From an uncultured Thermoanaerobaculia bacterium (lineage in GTDB: Bacteria > Acidobacteriota > Thermoanaerobaculia > Multivoradales > Multivoraceae), in the NCBI GenBank assembly GCA_951813015.1, contig CATOTG010000002.1:466101-530100 (forward strand): 64,000 bases of DNA. Reading direction: 5' to 3'. The notes beneath the pieces were generated by a model. That model was given only the letters and a program-made list of their open reading frames with translations. It was not told the DNA's origin and ran no database searches. Shown piece after piece: positions 52,998 to 62,584 of the stretch. A program made the translations under genes and the position numbers. How positions within the stretch are numbered: the first letter of the stretch is position 1; each line of letters begins with the position of its first letter.

Positions 52998-55088
52998 ATG
53001 ACTGCACTCACCGACATGGTCGACTACGAGGTACGCGGCGAAGTCGCCCTGATCGTGATCGACAACCCGCCCGTCAACGCGCTCAGCCACGGCGTGCGCG
53101 CCGGCATGGTCGAGGGACTGGCGAAGGCGGAAGCCGATGAACAGGTCGCCGCGGTGCTCCTGGTCTGCAAGGGCCGCACCTTCATCGCCGGCGCCGACAT
53201 CACCGAGTTCGGCAAGCCGATGAAGGCGCCCGGCCTCAACGAGGCGATCGAGGCGATGGAGAACGCGACCAAGCCCGTCGTGGCGGCGATTCACGGCACG
53301 GCACTCGGCGGCGGCCTCGAAACGGCGATGGCCAGCCACTACCGCGTGGGGGTCTCCTCGGCCCGCTTCGGCCAGCCCGAGGTCAAGCTGGGGATTCTGC
53401 CGGGCGCCGGAGGCACCCAGCGGCTGCCGCGGTTGGTCGGCTACCCGAAGGCGCTCGAGATGTGCGTGATCGGCAACCCGATAGGCGCCGCGGAAGCGCT
53501 CGAGGGCGGCCTGATCGACGAGGTCGTGGACGACGTGTTCGAGGGCGGCGTCACCTTCGCCGAAAAGCTGATCGCCGAGGACCGGCCGCTCAAGAAGATC
53601 CGCGACCTCGACGAGAGAGTGAACGAGGCCCGTGCCAACCGGAAGGAGATCTTCGACGGCTTCCGGCGCAAGATCGCCCGCCGCACGCGCGGCTTCGAGG
53701 CGCCGGAGGCGAACATCCGGGCAATCGAGGCCGGCCTCGACATGTCCTTCGACGAAGCGCTCGACTACGAGCGGCAACTGTTCGGGGAGCTGATGGCGGG
53801 CAAGCAGTCGATCGCCCAGCGCTACTACTTCTTCGCCGAGCGCGAGGCCGCCAAGGTGCCCGACGTGCCCCGCACCACTCCGCTGCGCAAGATCGAGAAG
53901 GTCGGCGTCCTCGGCTGCGGCACGATGGGCGGCGGCATCTCGATGAACTTCGCGAACCGCGGCATCGGCGTGACGATCGTCGAGGCGGAGCAGAGCCGGC
54001 TCGACCACGGCTTCGGCGTGATCCGCAAGAACTACGAACGAACCGCCAAACGCGGCCGCATGACCAACGAACAGGTCGACCAGTGCATGGGGCTGCTCCA
54101 GGGGGTCACCGACCGCGAGGCGCTCGCCGACTGCGACCTGGTGATCGAAGCGGTGTTCGAAAACATGGACCTCAAGAAGGAGATCTTCGCGAGCCTCGAC
54201 CGGATCGTGAAGCCGGGCGCCATCCTGGCCACGAACACCTCGGCGCTCGACGTGAACGAAATCGCAGCCGCCACGAGCCGCCCCGAGGACGTGATCGGCA
54301 TGCACTTCTTCTCGCCGGCGAACATCATGCGCCTGCTCGAGGTCGTGCGCGGCGAGAAGACGGCGAAGGACGTGATCCACACCTCGATGACGATCTCCAA
54401 GCAGATCGGCAAGGTCCCGGTGCTGGTCGGCGTTTGCCGCGGCTTCGTCGGCAACCGAATCCTGTTCCAGCGCCAGGTGCAGGCGCAGCAGATCATCCTG
54501 AAGGGCGCGAAGTACTACGACGTGGACCGCGTCCTCTACGACTTCGGCTTCCCGATGGGTCCGTTCGCGATGAGCGACCTCGCCGGTCTTGACATCGGCT
54601 GGAACGAGAAGGAGTCGGCGTCCCGCGACATCCGCGAGATCCTGTGCGAGTCCGGCCGGCGCGGCCAGAAGAACGGTCGCGGCTACTACGTTTACGACGC
54701 GGAAACCCGCGCCTCGGCGCCGGACCCCGAAGTGCTGCAGATCATCAGCGACTTCGGTTCCGCCCAGGGCATCGACCAGCGCGAAGTCGGCGAAGACGAG
54801 ATCCTCGAACGCTGCCTCTATCCCATGGTCAACGAGGGAGCGAAGATCCTCGAAGAGGGGATCGCGATCCGGCCCTCCGACATCGACGTGATCTGGGTCA
54901 ACGGCTACGGCTGGCCGGTGTACCGGGGCGGCCCGATGCACTGGGGAGACAGCGTGGGCCTCGGAAAGATCGCCGGCCGCATGCGGGAATTCCAGGCCGA
55001 GAGCGGCGATGACTTCTGGCAGCCGTCCGCACTGCTGGCGGAACTGGCCGACGCCGGCAAGAGCTTCAGCGACTGGAGCGCCGGCTGA
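52998..55088 (+). CDS. fadJ: Bifunctional enoyl-CoA hydratase / 3-hydroxyacyl-CoA dehydrogenase
   Basis: 696-residue multifunctional beta-oxidation enzyme. The crotonase half has [11 protein letters not shown] and [19 protein letters not shown] (oxyanion hole) and [18 protein letters not shown]; the dehydrogenase half has [21 protein letters not shown] (NAD motif) and [18 protein letters not shown] with the catalytic His. 3HCDH C-terminal domains follow, including [12 protein letters not shown] and [15 protein letters not shown]. Domain order matches FadB/FadJ. No thiolase gene is adjacent. The symbol follows the domain layout; FadB versus FadJ cannot be settled from the window. Confidence 0.9.
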   Translation: MTALTDMVDYEVRGEVALIVIDNPPVNALSHGVRAGMVEGLAKAEADEQVAAVLLVCKGRTFIAGADITEFGKPMKAPGLNEAIEAMENATKPVVAAIHGTALGGGLETAMASHYRVGVSSARFGQPEVKLGILPGAGGTQRLPRLVGYPKALEMCVIGNPIGAAEALEGGLIDEVVDDVFEGGVTFAEKLIAEDRPLKKIRDLDERVNEARANRKEIFDGFRRKIARRTRGFEAPEANIRAIEAGLDMSFDEALDYERQLFGELMAGKQSIAQRYYFFAEREAAKVPDVPRTTPLRKIEKVGVLGCGTMGGGISMNFANRGIGVTIVEAEQSRLDHGFGVIRKNYERTAKRGRMTNEQVDQCMGLLQGVTDREALADCDLVIEAVFENMDLKKEIFASLDRIVKPGAILATNTSALDVNEIAAATSRPEDVIGMHFFSPANIMRLLEVVRGEKTAKDVIHTSMTISKQIGKVPVLVGVCRGFVGNRILFQRQVQAQQIILKGAKYYDVDRVLYDFGFPMGPFAMSDLAGLDIGWNEKESASRDIREILCESGRRGQKNGRGYYVYDAETRASAPDPEVLQIISDFGSAQGIDQREVGEDEILERCLYPMVNEGAKILEEGIAIRPSDIDVIWVNGYGWPVYRGGPMHWGDSVGLGKIAGRMREFQAESGDDFWQPSALLAELADAGKSFSDWSAG

Positions 55089-55111
55089 GGGAGACGCGCG
55101 TCGAGATCGGA

Positions 55112-56044
55112 TTGACGCCCTGGGTCGACTACCTGGGCGACGAGGCGGCACAGGTCGCCGGCCAGGCGGCGTTCGCCGACCGGCTCGGTTTCCACTCGCT
55201 GTTCCTGCCGGAGAGCCACTTCACGGGGGCCGCTTCCTGCCCGTCGCCGCTTGTCGTGCTGGCCGCCGCGGCAGCCAGGACGAAGCGGCTGCGGCTCGGC
55301 ACGACCTCCTACCTGCTGCCGGTCCGCAACGCCTTCCAGGCCGCCGAGGAGGTCGCGGTCCTCGACCGAATCTCGAACGGCCGGGTGATCCTCGGCCTGG
55401 GCCGCGGTTTCCGGCCGGCGCTCTTCGCCGCCTTCGGCGTCGACCCGCGGACCAAGCGCCAGCGTTTCTCCGAGTCTCTCGACCTGATGAAGCGCGCCTG
55501 GGCCGGCGAAGCGATCGAGGTAGGCGAAGGGGAAGCGCGCACCCGCATCCGCCTGTCCCCGCTGCCGGTACAGCAGCCGCATCCCGAACTCTGGGTCGCC
55601 GCGTTCGGCCCGCTGGCGCTGAAGCAGGCCGGCAGGCTCGGCCTGCCCTACCTGTCGTCGCCGCTCGAGACGATCAAGCGGCTCGAAGCGAACCACCAGG
55701 TCCACCGCGACGCCCTTCCCGCCGGCGCCCCGCGACCCGTCGTGCCCCTGATGCGCACCGTCTTCGTGTCGGACAACCCGCAGCTAACGAATCGCGTTCG
55801 CTCCGGCCTGATCGCCCAGGCGGTACGCATGGCGCGCTCGGGCAGCCGCCTGGTCAGCGAAGACGAGATCCTGGACATTGACAACTGGGCACTCGTGGGC
55901 GATCTGCCGCGGGTCCGGGACGGCATCGACCGCTACCGCGCCCAGGTCGGCATGACGCACCTGATCGCGCGCTGCGGCGTCCCCGATGCGGCGCCGAAGG
56001 AGGTGCGCCGGAGCCTGCGTCTGCTGGCGACCCTCAATGCCTGA
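55112..56044 (+). CDS. LLM-class flavin-dependent oxidoreductase
   Basis: 310-residue luciferase-like monooxygenase. GFHSLFLPESHFTGAASCPSP, RLRLGTTSYLLPVRNAFQAAEEVAVLDRISNGRVILGLGRG and VDPRTKRQRFSESLDLMKRAW are conserved family blocks; the end (ARCGVPDAAPKEVRRSLRLLA) is typical of LLM proteins. It starts at TTG 55112, 23 bases after the fadJ-type gene, and may be coupled with it; the sequence upstream in frame lacks a better start. Flavin or F420 use and the substrate cannot be resolved. Confidence 0.88.
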   Translation: MTPWVDYLGDEAAQVAGQAAFADRLGFHSLFLPESHFTGAASCPSPLVVLAAAAARTKRLRLGTTSYLLPVRNAFQAAEEVAVLDRISNGRVILGLGRGFRPALFAAFGVDPRTKRQRFSESLDLMKRAWAGEAIEVGEGEARTRIRLSPLPVQQPHPELWVAAFGPLALKQAGRLGLPYLSSPLETIKRLEANHQVHRDALPAGAPRPVVPLMRTVFVSDNPQLTNRVRSGLIAQAVRMARSGSRLVSEDEILDIDNWALVGDLPRVRDGIDRYRAQVGMTHLIARCGVPDAAPKEVRRSLRLLATLNA

Positions 56045-56218
56045 GGCGCGACGGCGTCAGTTCTCGGTCACCAGGTCCTCGCCCAGGCCGCAGGGCAGCC
56101 GCCACTGGCAGACGACAACTTGTCGGGGTTCGCCGTCCATCTCGCCGAGGCCCCGGCCGCCGCGTCCGAGCCCGGCCACGACGAACACGAGGTGTGCTCG
56201 CCCCGCTTCGACCTGCCG

Positions 56219-57367
56219 TCAGTTGGAGGCGGCAACCCGCCGCCGCAGGCCGCGGCATCGCGCCAACTCGGCCCCACTGAGATCGAAGTTCACCGTCAGA
56301 CGGTAGTCGAACGCAACCGCCTCTCCGTCGAGGCTGGCTGGCTCGAACTTCCACTGCCGGGCCGCGGCGACGGCGGATTCCGACAGCTCGGGAAGGCCCC
56401 GGAGGACGCGGATTCGTTGCACTGTCCCGTCCCGGTCGATTCCGAGCTCAAGGAGAACATCGCCCTGCATGCATGCCCTGCGGGCGAAGTTGGAGTAGAC
56501 GGGCGGCACAACCTTCGTCCGCACCGGCCCCCTGAAGCCGCGAGCTATCTCGAGCGCACTCGACCCTTCGGGCAGGACTACCGCATCGAGGGCGTTCAGA
56601 CTCGCCCGGATCGCCCCCAGGGCTCCTGCCCGCGCGACCTGAGCCAAGTTCAGATCCGGAGCCTCCTCGTCACTGCGGTCCGGAGGCTGGTCCTCCAGAG
56701 CCGCCGCCGATTCGTTCTTCCGGTCACGGCAGCGTTCGCTCACGAAGGAGGCGTCCTTCATCCTGGCCACGCCTTCGACCAGCGACTCGATGAACGGACC
56801 GGCGACACCGGTCTCGTAGACCTGCATCCCGTGGTCCAGACGGCTTCCCGCTCTGGTCAGCAGTGCCTCAGCCTCCGCCGTGTCTCCCTGGATCCCCTCA
56901 AGTGCCAGGAGCGCCCCGGCAACCGCATCCCGCGCCTCCTCCAGACCGAACGACTCCACCATCTCGACCAGTCGATCGATCCTCGTCCCGGCAGAGAAGC
57001 CGGCTCTGACGGCCGTGCTCGTCCAGGCGCTCTCGGGGTCCTCACCGCAGAAACCGATGAGCGGCACGGTGACGCCGTCCGTCGTCTCCCGCGAGGGGGT
57101 CGCAAGATCGAAAGACATCCGGCCGGCGCCCGCGATGACCTCCAGGACCGGCTCCATGTCGCTCTTCTTCCCGAGCAACCTGCCGGCGGTCTCGACGTCT
57201 TCGAAGGCGCCCCTGAGCAACCCCGTCACGACCCGTTGGCTCTCCTCGATCGAACGGATGAGGTCTGCCGAAACGAGGACCATCCGCATCGGGTCCGTTC
57301 GCTCCTGGGCGGGCACGGACACGCTGGTCAGCCCTGCGACAAGGAACACGGACCAGGTTCGTCCCAT
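56219..57367 (-). CDS. TonB C-terminal-domain protein, copy 1
   Basis: 382 residues from ATG 57367 with an N-terminal signal (VFLVAGLTSVSVPA). A helical alpha-rich middle (VETAGRLLGKKSDMEPVLE, ARDAVAGALLALEGIQG) precedes a C-terminal TonB-type domain: RRACMQGDVLLELGIDRDGTVQRIRVLRGLPELSESAVAAARQWKFEPA. In usual TonB there is an N-terminal membrane anchor and a Pro-rich spacer; neither is visible, so this is a periplasmic relative rather than a classical energy transducer. It is followed on the minus strand after, and paralogous to, the gene at 57394-58653. Confidence 0.85.
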   Translation of the reverse strand: MGRTWSVFLVAGLTSVSVPAQERTDPMRMVLVSADLIRSIEESQRVVTGLLRGAFEDVETAGRLLGKKSDMEPVLEVIAGAGRMSFDLATPSRETTDGVTVPLIGFCGEDPESAWTSTAVRAGFSAGTRIDRLVEMVESFGLEEARDAVAGALLALEGIQGDTAEAEALLTRAGSRLDHGMQVYETGVAGPFIESLVEGVARMKDASFVSERCRDRKNESAAALEDQPPDRSDEEAPDLNLAQVARAGALGAIRASLNALDAVVLPEGSSALEIARGFRGPVRTKVVPPVYSNFARRACMQGDVLLELGIDRDGTVQRIRVLRGLPELSESAVAAARQWKFEPASLDGEAVAFDYRLTVNFDLSGAELARCRGLRRRVAASN

Positions 57368-57393
57368 CGCGCCGGCACATGGCCAACTGTCGG

Positions 57394-58653
57394 TCACTGC
57401 CGCGGATCCTCCGGTCGCGAAACCCTGCCCGCACAATCGGCCGGTGCATGGAAGTTGACTGCCACATTGTAGTAAACGTCGACCGGCCGTCCATCGAGTG
57501 TCGCCGGCTCGAACTTCCAGCGCCTGATCGCCGTCACCGCGGCATCGGTCAGTCCCGGGAGCGACCTGAGCACGCTGACGGCTCGAACCGTTCCCGCCTT
57601 CGTGATCACCGCCTGGAGGATCACGGTCCCCTCGATGCAGGCTTCGCGCGCCCGACCCGTGTAGCGCGGGTCCACCGACCTGATCTTGCGTGGCGCCCGC
57701 ACCTCGGCGCGAACGTACCGCGGGAGTCCGTCGAGGTGGGCCGGTGGCGTCGTCGCGGCAGCAACCGCCTCGAGCGCGCTCGCCAGCGCGCCGGAGGTTG
57801 CCTTCCTGCGAGCCTTGATCCCGTCTGCTGGAGCCAGTCCCGCGGCCGGCGGCGCCGACGACGACGAGGCCGTCGCGGAAGGGGCGCAGATCCTGTCGAC
57901 CTCGGCTGGATCCGTTGCTTCGCCGCGAGCCTTCACGACGGCGTCCGCAAAGGGAAGCAGCACTCTGCGGCTATAGATGTCGAGTGCTCCGGCGAGACGC
58001 TTCCGTACCAGGGCCAGACTCTGCCGAAGCTCGGCGGCCTTGCCCCTGCCCCTGGTGGGCTCCGCATCCAGAGCCGCGAGCAGCGTCTCCACCGCGCCAT
58101 GCGCCGGCTCCAGGCGAAACCGGTCGAGGGCCTGCGTGAACGCCTCCACCTGCTGCCGCGCAAGAGCAACCGCAACCCGGTCCTCCTCCGCCATCGACAC
58201 GCCCGCCATGCGCGCACAGAGCGCCGCCGACGAAATCGAAAGTCCCTCGGCTACCGCTACCGCTTCGAAGCGCTCGGAGAGCGAGCGGGACTGAGCCGCG
58301 GCGGTCTCGAGGTTGGTCAGAATCGGCCCCCAGCTGTCTTTCCCGGTCCGCGGAGCGACCGCCAGCTCGTCGCGAGCCGTTCCCACGAGTCGCGTGATCC
58401 GGTCCTGGTTCGCGACCAGTTCAGCCATCTCCGCCGCCGGAACCAGCGTCAGTCTCCCCGGTTCCCGGGCCACGAGGGGAGCCGCCGGCCACAAGCCGGC
58501 CACCGCCATCCCGACGGCGATCCCTCCAGTCACGCGAGCGCGCCTGAACAGTGGCCCCGGATACGGACGGCACACGTCGACACTCCCTGCGCGCCCGGAC
58601 GGGCGGCTCTGGCAGCTCTCCGGGAACACCCCGGAGTCCGTGGTTGCCGGCAT
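57394..58653 (-). CDS. TonB C-terminal-domain protein, copy 2
   Basis: 419 residues. The N-terminal part is poorly defined; a hydrophobic stretch GGIAVGMAVAGLWPAAPLVA may be the signal, and GTG starts nearer to it could be the real start. The C-terminal domain (ACIEGTVILQAVITKAGTVRAVSVLRSLPGLTDAAVTAIRRWKFEPATLDGRPVDVYYNVAVNF) is close to that of the neighbour. Start codons of the two genes are 1.3 kb apart and they are separated by only 26 bases, so this is a tandem duplication. Probable periplasmic binding protein; partner unknown. Confidence 0.82.
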   Translation of the reverse strand: MPATTDSGVFPESCQSRPSGRAGSVDVCRPYPGPLFRRARVTGGIAVGMAVAGLWPAAPLVAREPGRLTLVPAAEMAELVANQDRITRLVGTARDELAVAPRTGKDSWGPILTNLETAAAQSRSLSERFEAVAVAEGLSISSAALCARMAGVSMAEEDRVAVALARQQVEAFTQALDRFRLEPAHGAVETLLAALDAEPTRGRGKAAELRQSLALVRKRLAGALDIYSRRVLLPFADAVVKARGEATDPAEVDRICAPSATASSSSAPPAAGLAPADGIKARRKATSGALASALEAVAAATTPPAHLDGLPRYVRAEVRAPRKIRSVDPRYTGRAREACIEGTVILQAVITKAGTVRAVSVLRSLPGLTDAAVTAIRRWKFEPATLDGRPVDVYYNVAVNFHAPADCAGRVSRPEDPRQ

Positions 58654-58655
58654 TG

Positions 58656-59297
58656 TCAGGACGACACGCAGGCGTCCGGAAAGGCGTTGGAAGCCGTAAG
58701 TGCCGGGTGGCCCTTCGCGAGGACATTCGCCTGGTAGTCCTCATCCGACTCATCGGGCATCTGCGCGCGCCGGCTGTGGGGTTCGAAGTGGAAGGTTTTC
58801 GAGTTGACGAGCATTCGGCCGTCGGCATCCTGGTCCGGGAGGGTCGTATCACGAACGACGAGCGTCATTCCGACGTCGCTGGCCGACGCGGCGTACACCC
58901 AGTGGTGCTCGTTGACGGCGCAGCCATCCAGCACCTTGAGCAGCACTTCCCAGTTGTTGTGGTCGAAGAAGTAGAACAAGCCCGAGTCCTTCGTCCGCGG
59001 TCTCGCCACTTTGGCCGAGCCCTTCTCCCCGTCCGGCTTCTCCCACTCGATCGTCACGGAGTAGCGGCCGTCCCGCAGGCACATGACCGTCTCGGACTCG
59101 ACGCAGCCCCCGTCCTCGCTGGCCGCCGGCGCCAAATCCGACGCGGCAGTCCCGTCAGGCGCCTCGTTGCCCCGGGCTCCAGCCGGCGCGACAACAAACA
59201 CCAACAGCGCCAGCCCTGAGAGCAAGCCGGCGAACAGACCGCTCCCGAATCCCCCGCGCCCGGTCAACCGGAACGAACCTTCCTGTGATCTGGACAC
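58656..59297 (-). CDS. Secreted orphan protein of the CVxxxTxCLxxGR type
   Basis: 213 residues from GTG 59297 with a signal peptide (LLSGLALLVFVVAPAGA). The mature part starts GGCVESETVMCLRDGRYSVTIEWEKPDGEKG and contains SGLFYFFDHNNWEVLLKVLDGCAVNEHHWVYAAS, a pattern repeatedly seen in secreted Acidobacterial and Gemmatimonadota proteins (CxxxxxxLCLxxGRFxVxVxW ... WFFxxxNxExxxKVLDGCxxN). The four cysteines suggest disulfides. Its stop is two bases from the start of the TonB_C copy 2 gene, implying cotranscription. Function unknown. Confidence 0.8.
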   Translation of the reverse strand: MSRSQEGSFRLTGRGGFGSGLFAGLLSGLALLVFVVAPAGARGNEAPDGTAASDLAPAASEDGGCVESETVMCLRDGRYSVTIEWEKPDGEKGSAKVARPRTKDSGLFYFFDHNNWEVLLKVLDGCAVNEHHWVYAASASDVGMTLVVRDTTLPDQDADGRMLVNSKTFHFEPHSRRAQMPDESDEDYQANVLAKGHPALTASNAFPDACVSS

Positions 59298-59500
59298 CTG
59301 TCTTGCCTCCCTGGGTCGCGTGCGACCCGTCAGGTATGAGGTCGCTGCCTACTCTAGCCCCCACCGAAAGCCCGAGACAAGACACCGTCGCGGTTCGAAC
59401 CGCCCGCCGGGTCGACCCGATGCAGCGACCTCGTCCACACCGGGCCGTGTAGAGTCGCCCTCGCCCGACTACAAGACCCGGACCCAATCCTGGAGGCAAC

Positions 59501-61099
59501 ATGGCCGAGACTCGCCGCCGCAGATACGCGGCCCACTGGACCGTTGCGCTGGTCGCAACACTCTCGTTCCTGGCCGCAGCAGCGACCGCCGGCGCCGACG
59601 ACGCCGTCGTCAAGACGGAATCCGGCAAGCTGCGAGGCGAGGTTCTCGACGCAGACAGCGGCCTTGCCGTCTACCGCGGCATTCCGTTCGCGGCGGCGCC
59701 GGTCGGCGAACTGCGCTGGAAGGCGCCGCAACCGGCGCCGCAGTGGAACGGGGTGCGCGACGCGACGGAGTTCGGCGCCATCTGTCCCCAGAGCCCGGCT
59801 CTGGCCATGATGACCGGCGAGTCGCTGCCGAAGAGTTCCGAGGACTGCCTCTACCTCAACGTCTGGACGACCGCCGGCGAAGACGACGACCTGCGGCCGG
59901 TGATGGTCTGGATCCACGGCGGGGGGTTGAGTCTTGGCTGGAGCCATCAGGCGCAATACGACGGCGCCGCCTTCGCAGGCAGGGGCGTGGTCCTCGTGTC
60001 GATCAACTACCGGCTCGGACCGCTCGGCTACCTTGCGCACCCGGCGCTGTCGAAGGAATCCGGCGGCGAATCGGGCAACTATGGCTTCCTGGACCAGATC
60101 GCGGCGCTTGGGTGGGTCAACCGGAACATCGCCCGGTTCGGAGGCGACCCGAACAACGTGACGATCTTCGGTGAGTCCGCCGGCGGCGCCAGCGTCCACG
60201 CGCTGATGGCGAGCCCGCAGGCGAAGGGTCTCATCCACCGGGCGATCGCGGAGAGCCCCTGGGTCACGGACACGAACATCCGCCCGCTGCGCGGCGCCAG
60301 GGGACAACTCGCCAGCGCCGAGGATGTCGGGGTCGCCTGGGCCACGGCGATGGTCGGCGACGGCGCCAAGCAGACCGCGAAGGCTCTGCGTGCCCTCGAC
60401 GCCGGCACGATCATTGCCAGGACCGCCCAGGGCGGCGCGCTCGGCAGCTACGAACCGCACGTGACCTACGGCACGGCCTTCATGCCCGAGTCGAGCGAAG
60501 ACCGGTACACGGCAGGGAAGCAGAACGACATCCCCTTGATCGCGGGCACGAACCGCAACGAGGGCACGATGTTCATGGCCTTCGAGCCTCTCACCGAGCG
60601 GGCGCAGTTCCTCGAAACGCTGAAGGGCGTCTACGGAGATCAGGCCGAAGAAGTGGCGAAGCTCTACCCGTCGTCGAACGCCGACGAGCTCAAGGTGCAG
60701 CACGACCGCTTCCTGACCGACACCTGGTTCCTGCGCGGCACTCGCAGGATGCTGCTCGGCATGGACAGGGTCTCCTCGCCAGCGTTCCAGTACTTCTTCA
60801 CCCGCGTGAACCCGGAGAACCCGGCCTGGGGCGCGCACCATGCGGCCGAACTGGGATACGTCTTCAACACGCTCGAGGGCGAGAACTACGAAGAGACGGA
60901 CGATCGCCTGGCGGCGCTGATGATTGACTACTGGGTCCAGTTCGCCCGTACCGGAGACCCGAACGGCGGCGGCCGACCCGCCTGGCCTGAGTTCGATGGC
61001 AAGAAGCAGGCGTATCTTGAGTTCGGCGACGAGGTGAAGACGGGCGCGGCGCTGGAACGGGAGATCAACGACCGGCTCGAGGCGATCCGCGGACAGTAG
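59501..61099 (+). CDS. Type B carboxylesterase
   Basis: 532 residues, exported (VALVATLSFLAAAATAGA after a RRRR basic start). The catalytic Ser is in NVTIFGESAGGASVHALMAS, the oxyanion-hole segment is WIHGGGLSLGW, the acid lies in NRNEGTMFMAF and the His in WGAHHAAELGYVFNT, all in the correct order. Family hydrolyses esters including drugs and lipids; PNNVTIFGESAGG and EDCLYLNVW are the two PROSITE-type signatures. GGAGG precedes ATG 59501. It is followed by an MFS transporter 64 bases later, a pairing that may serve uptake and hydrolysis of the same ester. Confidence 0.93.
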   Translation: MAETRRRRYAAHWTVALVATLSFLAAAATAGADDAVVKTESGKLRGEVLDADSGLAVYRGIPFAAAPVGELRWKAPQPAPQWNGVRDATEFGAICPQSPALAMMTGESLPKSSEDCLYLNVWTTAGEDDDLRPVMVWIHGGGLSLGWSHQAQYDGAAFAGRGVVLVSINYRLGPLGYLAHPALSKESGGESGNYGFLDQIAALGWVNRNIARFGGDPNNVTIFGESAGGASVHALMASPQAKGLIHRAIAESPWVTDTNIRPLRGARGQLASAEDVGVAWATAMVGDGAKQTAKALRALDAGTIIARTAQGGALGSYEPHVTYGTAFMPESSEDRYTAGKQNDIPLIAGTNRNEGTMFMAFEPLTERAQFLETLKGVYGDQAEEVAKLYPSSNADELKVQHDRFLTDTWFLRGTRRMLLGMDRVSSPAFQYFFTRVNPENPAWGAHHAAELGYVFNTLEGENYEETDDRLAALMIDYWVQFARTGDPNGGGRPAWPEFDGKKQAYLEFGDEVKTGAALEREINDRLEAIRGQ

Positions 61100-61163
61100 G
61101 CAAGGTAGACAACCTGAAGCAGACTCGCGAGGCGGACTGGGTGAGACGCGGAAGCCGGGCCCG

Positions 61164-62429
61164 ATGACCAGGAGGCCGTTCATCGGTTGGCGAATCGTCG
61201 GAATCGGGTCGCTCTGCTACGGCTTCGGCATCTCGCCGATGTACTACGGCTGGGGGCTGTTCCTGCCGGAAATGCAGCAGGATCTTGCCCTGAGCAACAC
61301 CGAGTCGGGACTCGTCTTCAGCATCTTCAGTTGGATCTACCACCTGCTGGGACCCGCGTGCGGGATCGCGATGGCACGCCTCGGCATCCGCTCGGTCATG
61401 GGCTTCGGCGCCGCGACAGGCGTGTTCGCGTTCTGGATGATGAGCCGGGCCGACTCCTTCGTCGACTGCATCTTCGCCTACGGGGTTCTCGGCGGCATCG
61501 CGATCGGCTTCGGGACCATCCTGCCCGCCCAGACCCTGGCCTCCAACTGGTTTGTCCGCTCCCGATCGAGGGCCATTGCCTTGGTGCTCGGCGGCGGCGC
61601 GGTGGTCGGATTCGGCGTCAACAAGTACTTCGCGCCGGAGATTCTCCGAGTCGCCGACTGGCGGACCGGTTGGCTGATCATCGCCGGGACTTCGGCGGTG
61701 GTCGCGGTCGTCGCCGTGCTCTTCATCCGCGGTACGCCGGAGAAGCTCGGCCACCTTCCCGATGGGGGGACGGCAGTCGGCGAGCCGGAGGCAGAGGACG
61801 CTCGCGGTCCAACCGGTCAGGGCGAGTGGACCGCGCCCCTCGCCCTTCGAACTCATCAGTTCTACCTCCTCGTTGCGCTGTCGATCGCCTACGGCGTGCC
61901 GTGGGGGATCATCAGCGTCTACGGCCGTCTCCACCTCGAGTCCCTGGGCTTCACGACCGCCATGGCGGGTTCCATCCTCGGCGCCCGCGTCCTGGTCAGC
62001 CTGTTCGGCAGGTTCAGCGCGTTCGTCGGCGACTTCATGTCGCCCCAGCGGCTGCTCGCGATCGTCCTGCTGGTCGAGGGGGCAGGCAGCGCCGGGCTCG
62101 TGGCAGCGAAGACGCCGCTCCTCGCCTACGTTTCCGTGGTTCTGGTCGGCCTCGGCTTCGGCGCCGCGTACGTCTGCATTCCGGTCGTCTTCTCGGCCTT
62201 CTACGGCCGGCGCGCGTTCGGCACGACCGTCGGCATCCGGTTTGCGATCACCGGCATCGTCGCGCCTTCCGCCCCGACCCTGGCGGGAATGCTCGCCGAC
62301 TGGTCAGGTTCTCACACCCTGACCTTCTGGATCCTGGCGGCGTGCTGTCTCATCGGCGCCTTCATCGCCTTCGGGCTGCGCGCGCCCGTGCTCGGGGCAC
62401 GGCCGATCGCGCCGGTTGGTGCGGGTTAA
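61164..62429 (+). CDS. MFS transporter
   Basis: 421 residues with twelve hydrophobic segments. N-terminal GWRIVGIGSLCYGFGISPMYYGWGLFLPEM, LAIGLRFGIRS-like segment RLGIRSVMGFGAATGVFAFWMM and SRAIALVLGGGAVVGFGVNKYF resemble monocarboxylate/oxalate-formate antiporter-type members. A central loop (RGTPEKLGHLPDGGTAVGEPEAE) separates the halves. The start is ATG 61164. It lies 64 bases after the carboxylesterase gene. Substrate unknown; an organic acid is plausible. Confidence 0.88.
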   Translation: MTRRPFIGWRIVGIGSLCYGFGISPMYYGWGLFLPEMQQDLALSNTESGLVFSIFSWIYHLLGPACGIAMARLGIRSVMGFGAATGVFAFWMMSRADSFVDCIFAYGVLGGIAIGFGTILPAQTLASNWFVRSRSRAIALVLGGGAVVGFGVNKYFAPEILRVADWRTGWLIIAGTSAVVAVVAVLFIRGTPEKLGHLPDGGTAVGEPEAEDARGPTGQGEWTAPLALRTHQFYLLVALSIAYGVPWGIISVYGRLHLESLGFTTAMAGSILGARVLVSLFGRFSAFVGDFMSPQRLLAIVLLVEGAGSAGLVAAKTPLLAYVSVVLVGLGFGAAYVCIPVVFSAFYGRRAFGTTVGIRFAITGIVAPSAPTLAGMLADWSGSHTLTFWILAACCLIGAFIAFGLRAPVLGARPIAPVGAG

Positions 62430-62443
62430 CCGGGCGGCTGGAA

Positions 62444-62584
62444 ATGCCCACCCTGAAGCCAGTCATCGTCGATCATGCGGAACTCGACTGGCACAACCGG
62501 GACGATCCCGCCAATGCGGACCCGGGCGCCATTCAATGGACGCTGCTCATCAGCCGCGAGCGAGGCCCGAGCGAGGCGCCCTAG
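62444..62584 (+). CDS. Possible cupin-like fragment or small ORF
   Basis: 46 codons from ATG 62444. DHAELDWHNRDDPANADPGAIQWTLLISRERGPSE resembles the N-terminal strand of some cupin-type proteins (WxxLLSGERTPSEG) but the barrel is absent. It ends at 62584 overlapping the stop of the minus-strand gene. It may be a decayed fragment. Confidence 0.25.
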   Translation: MPTLKPVIVDHAELDWHNRDDPANADPGAIQWTLLISRERGPSEAP

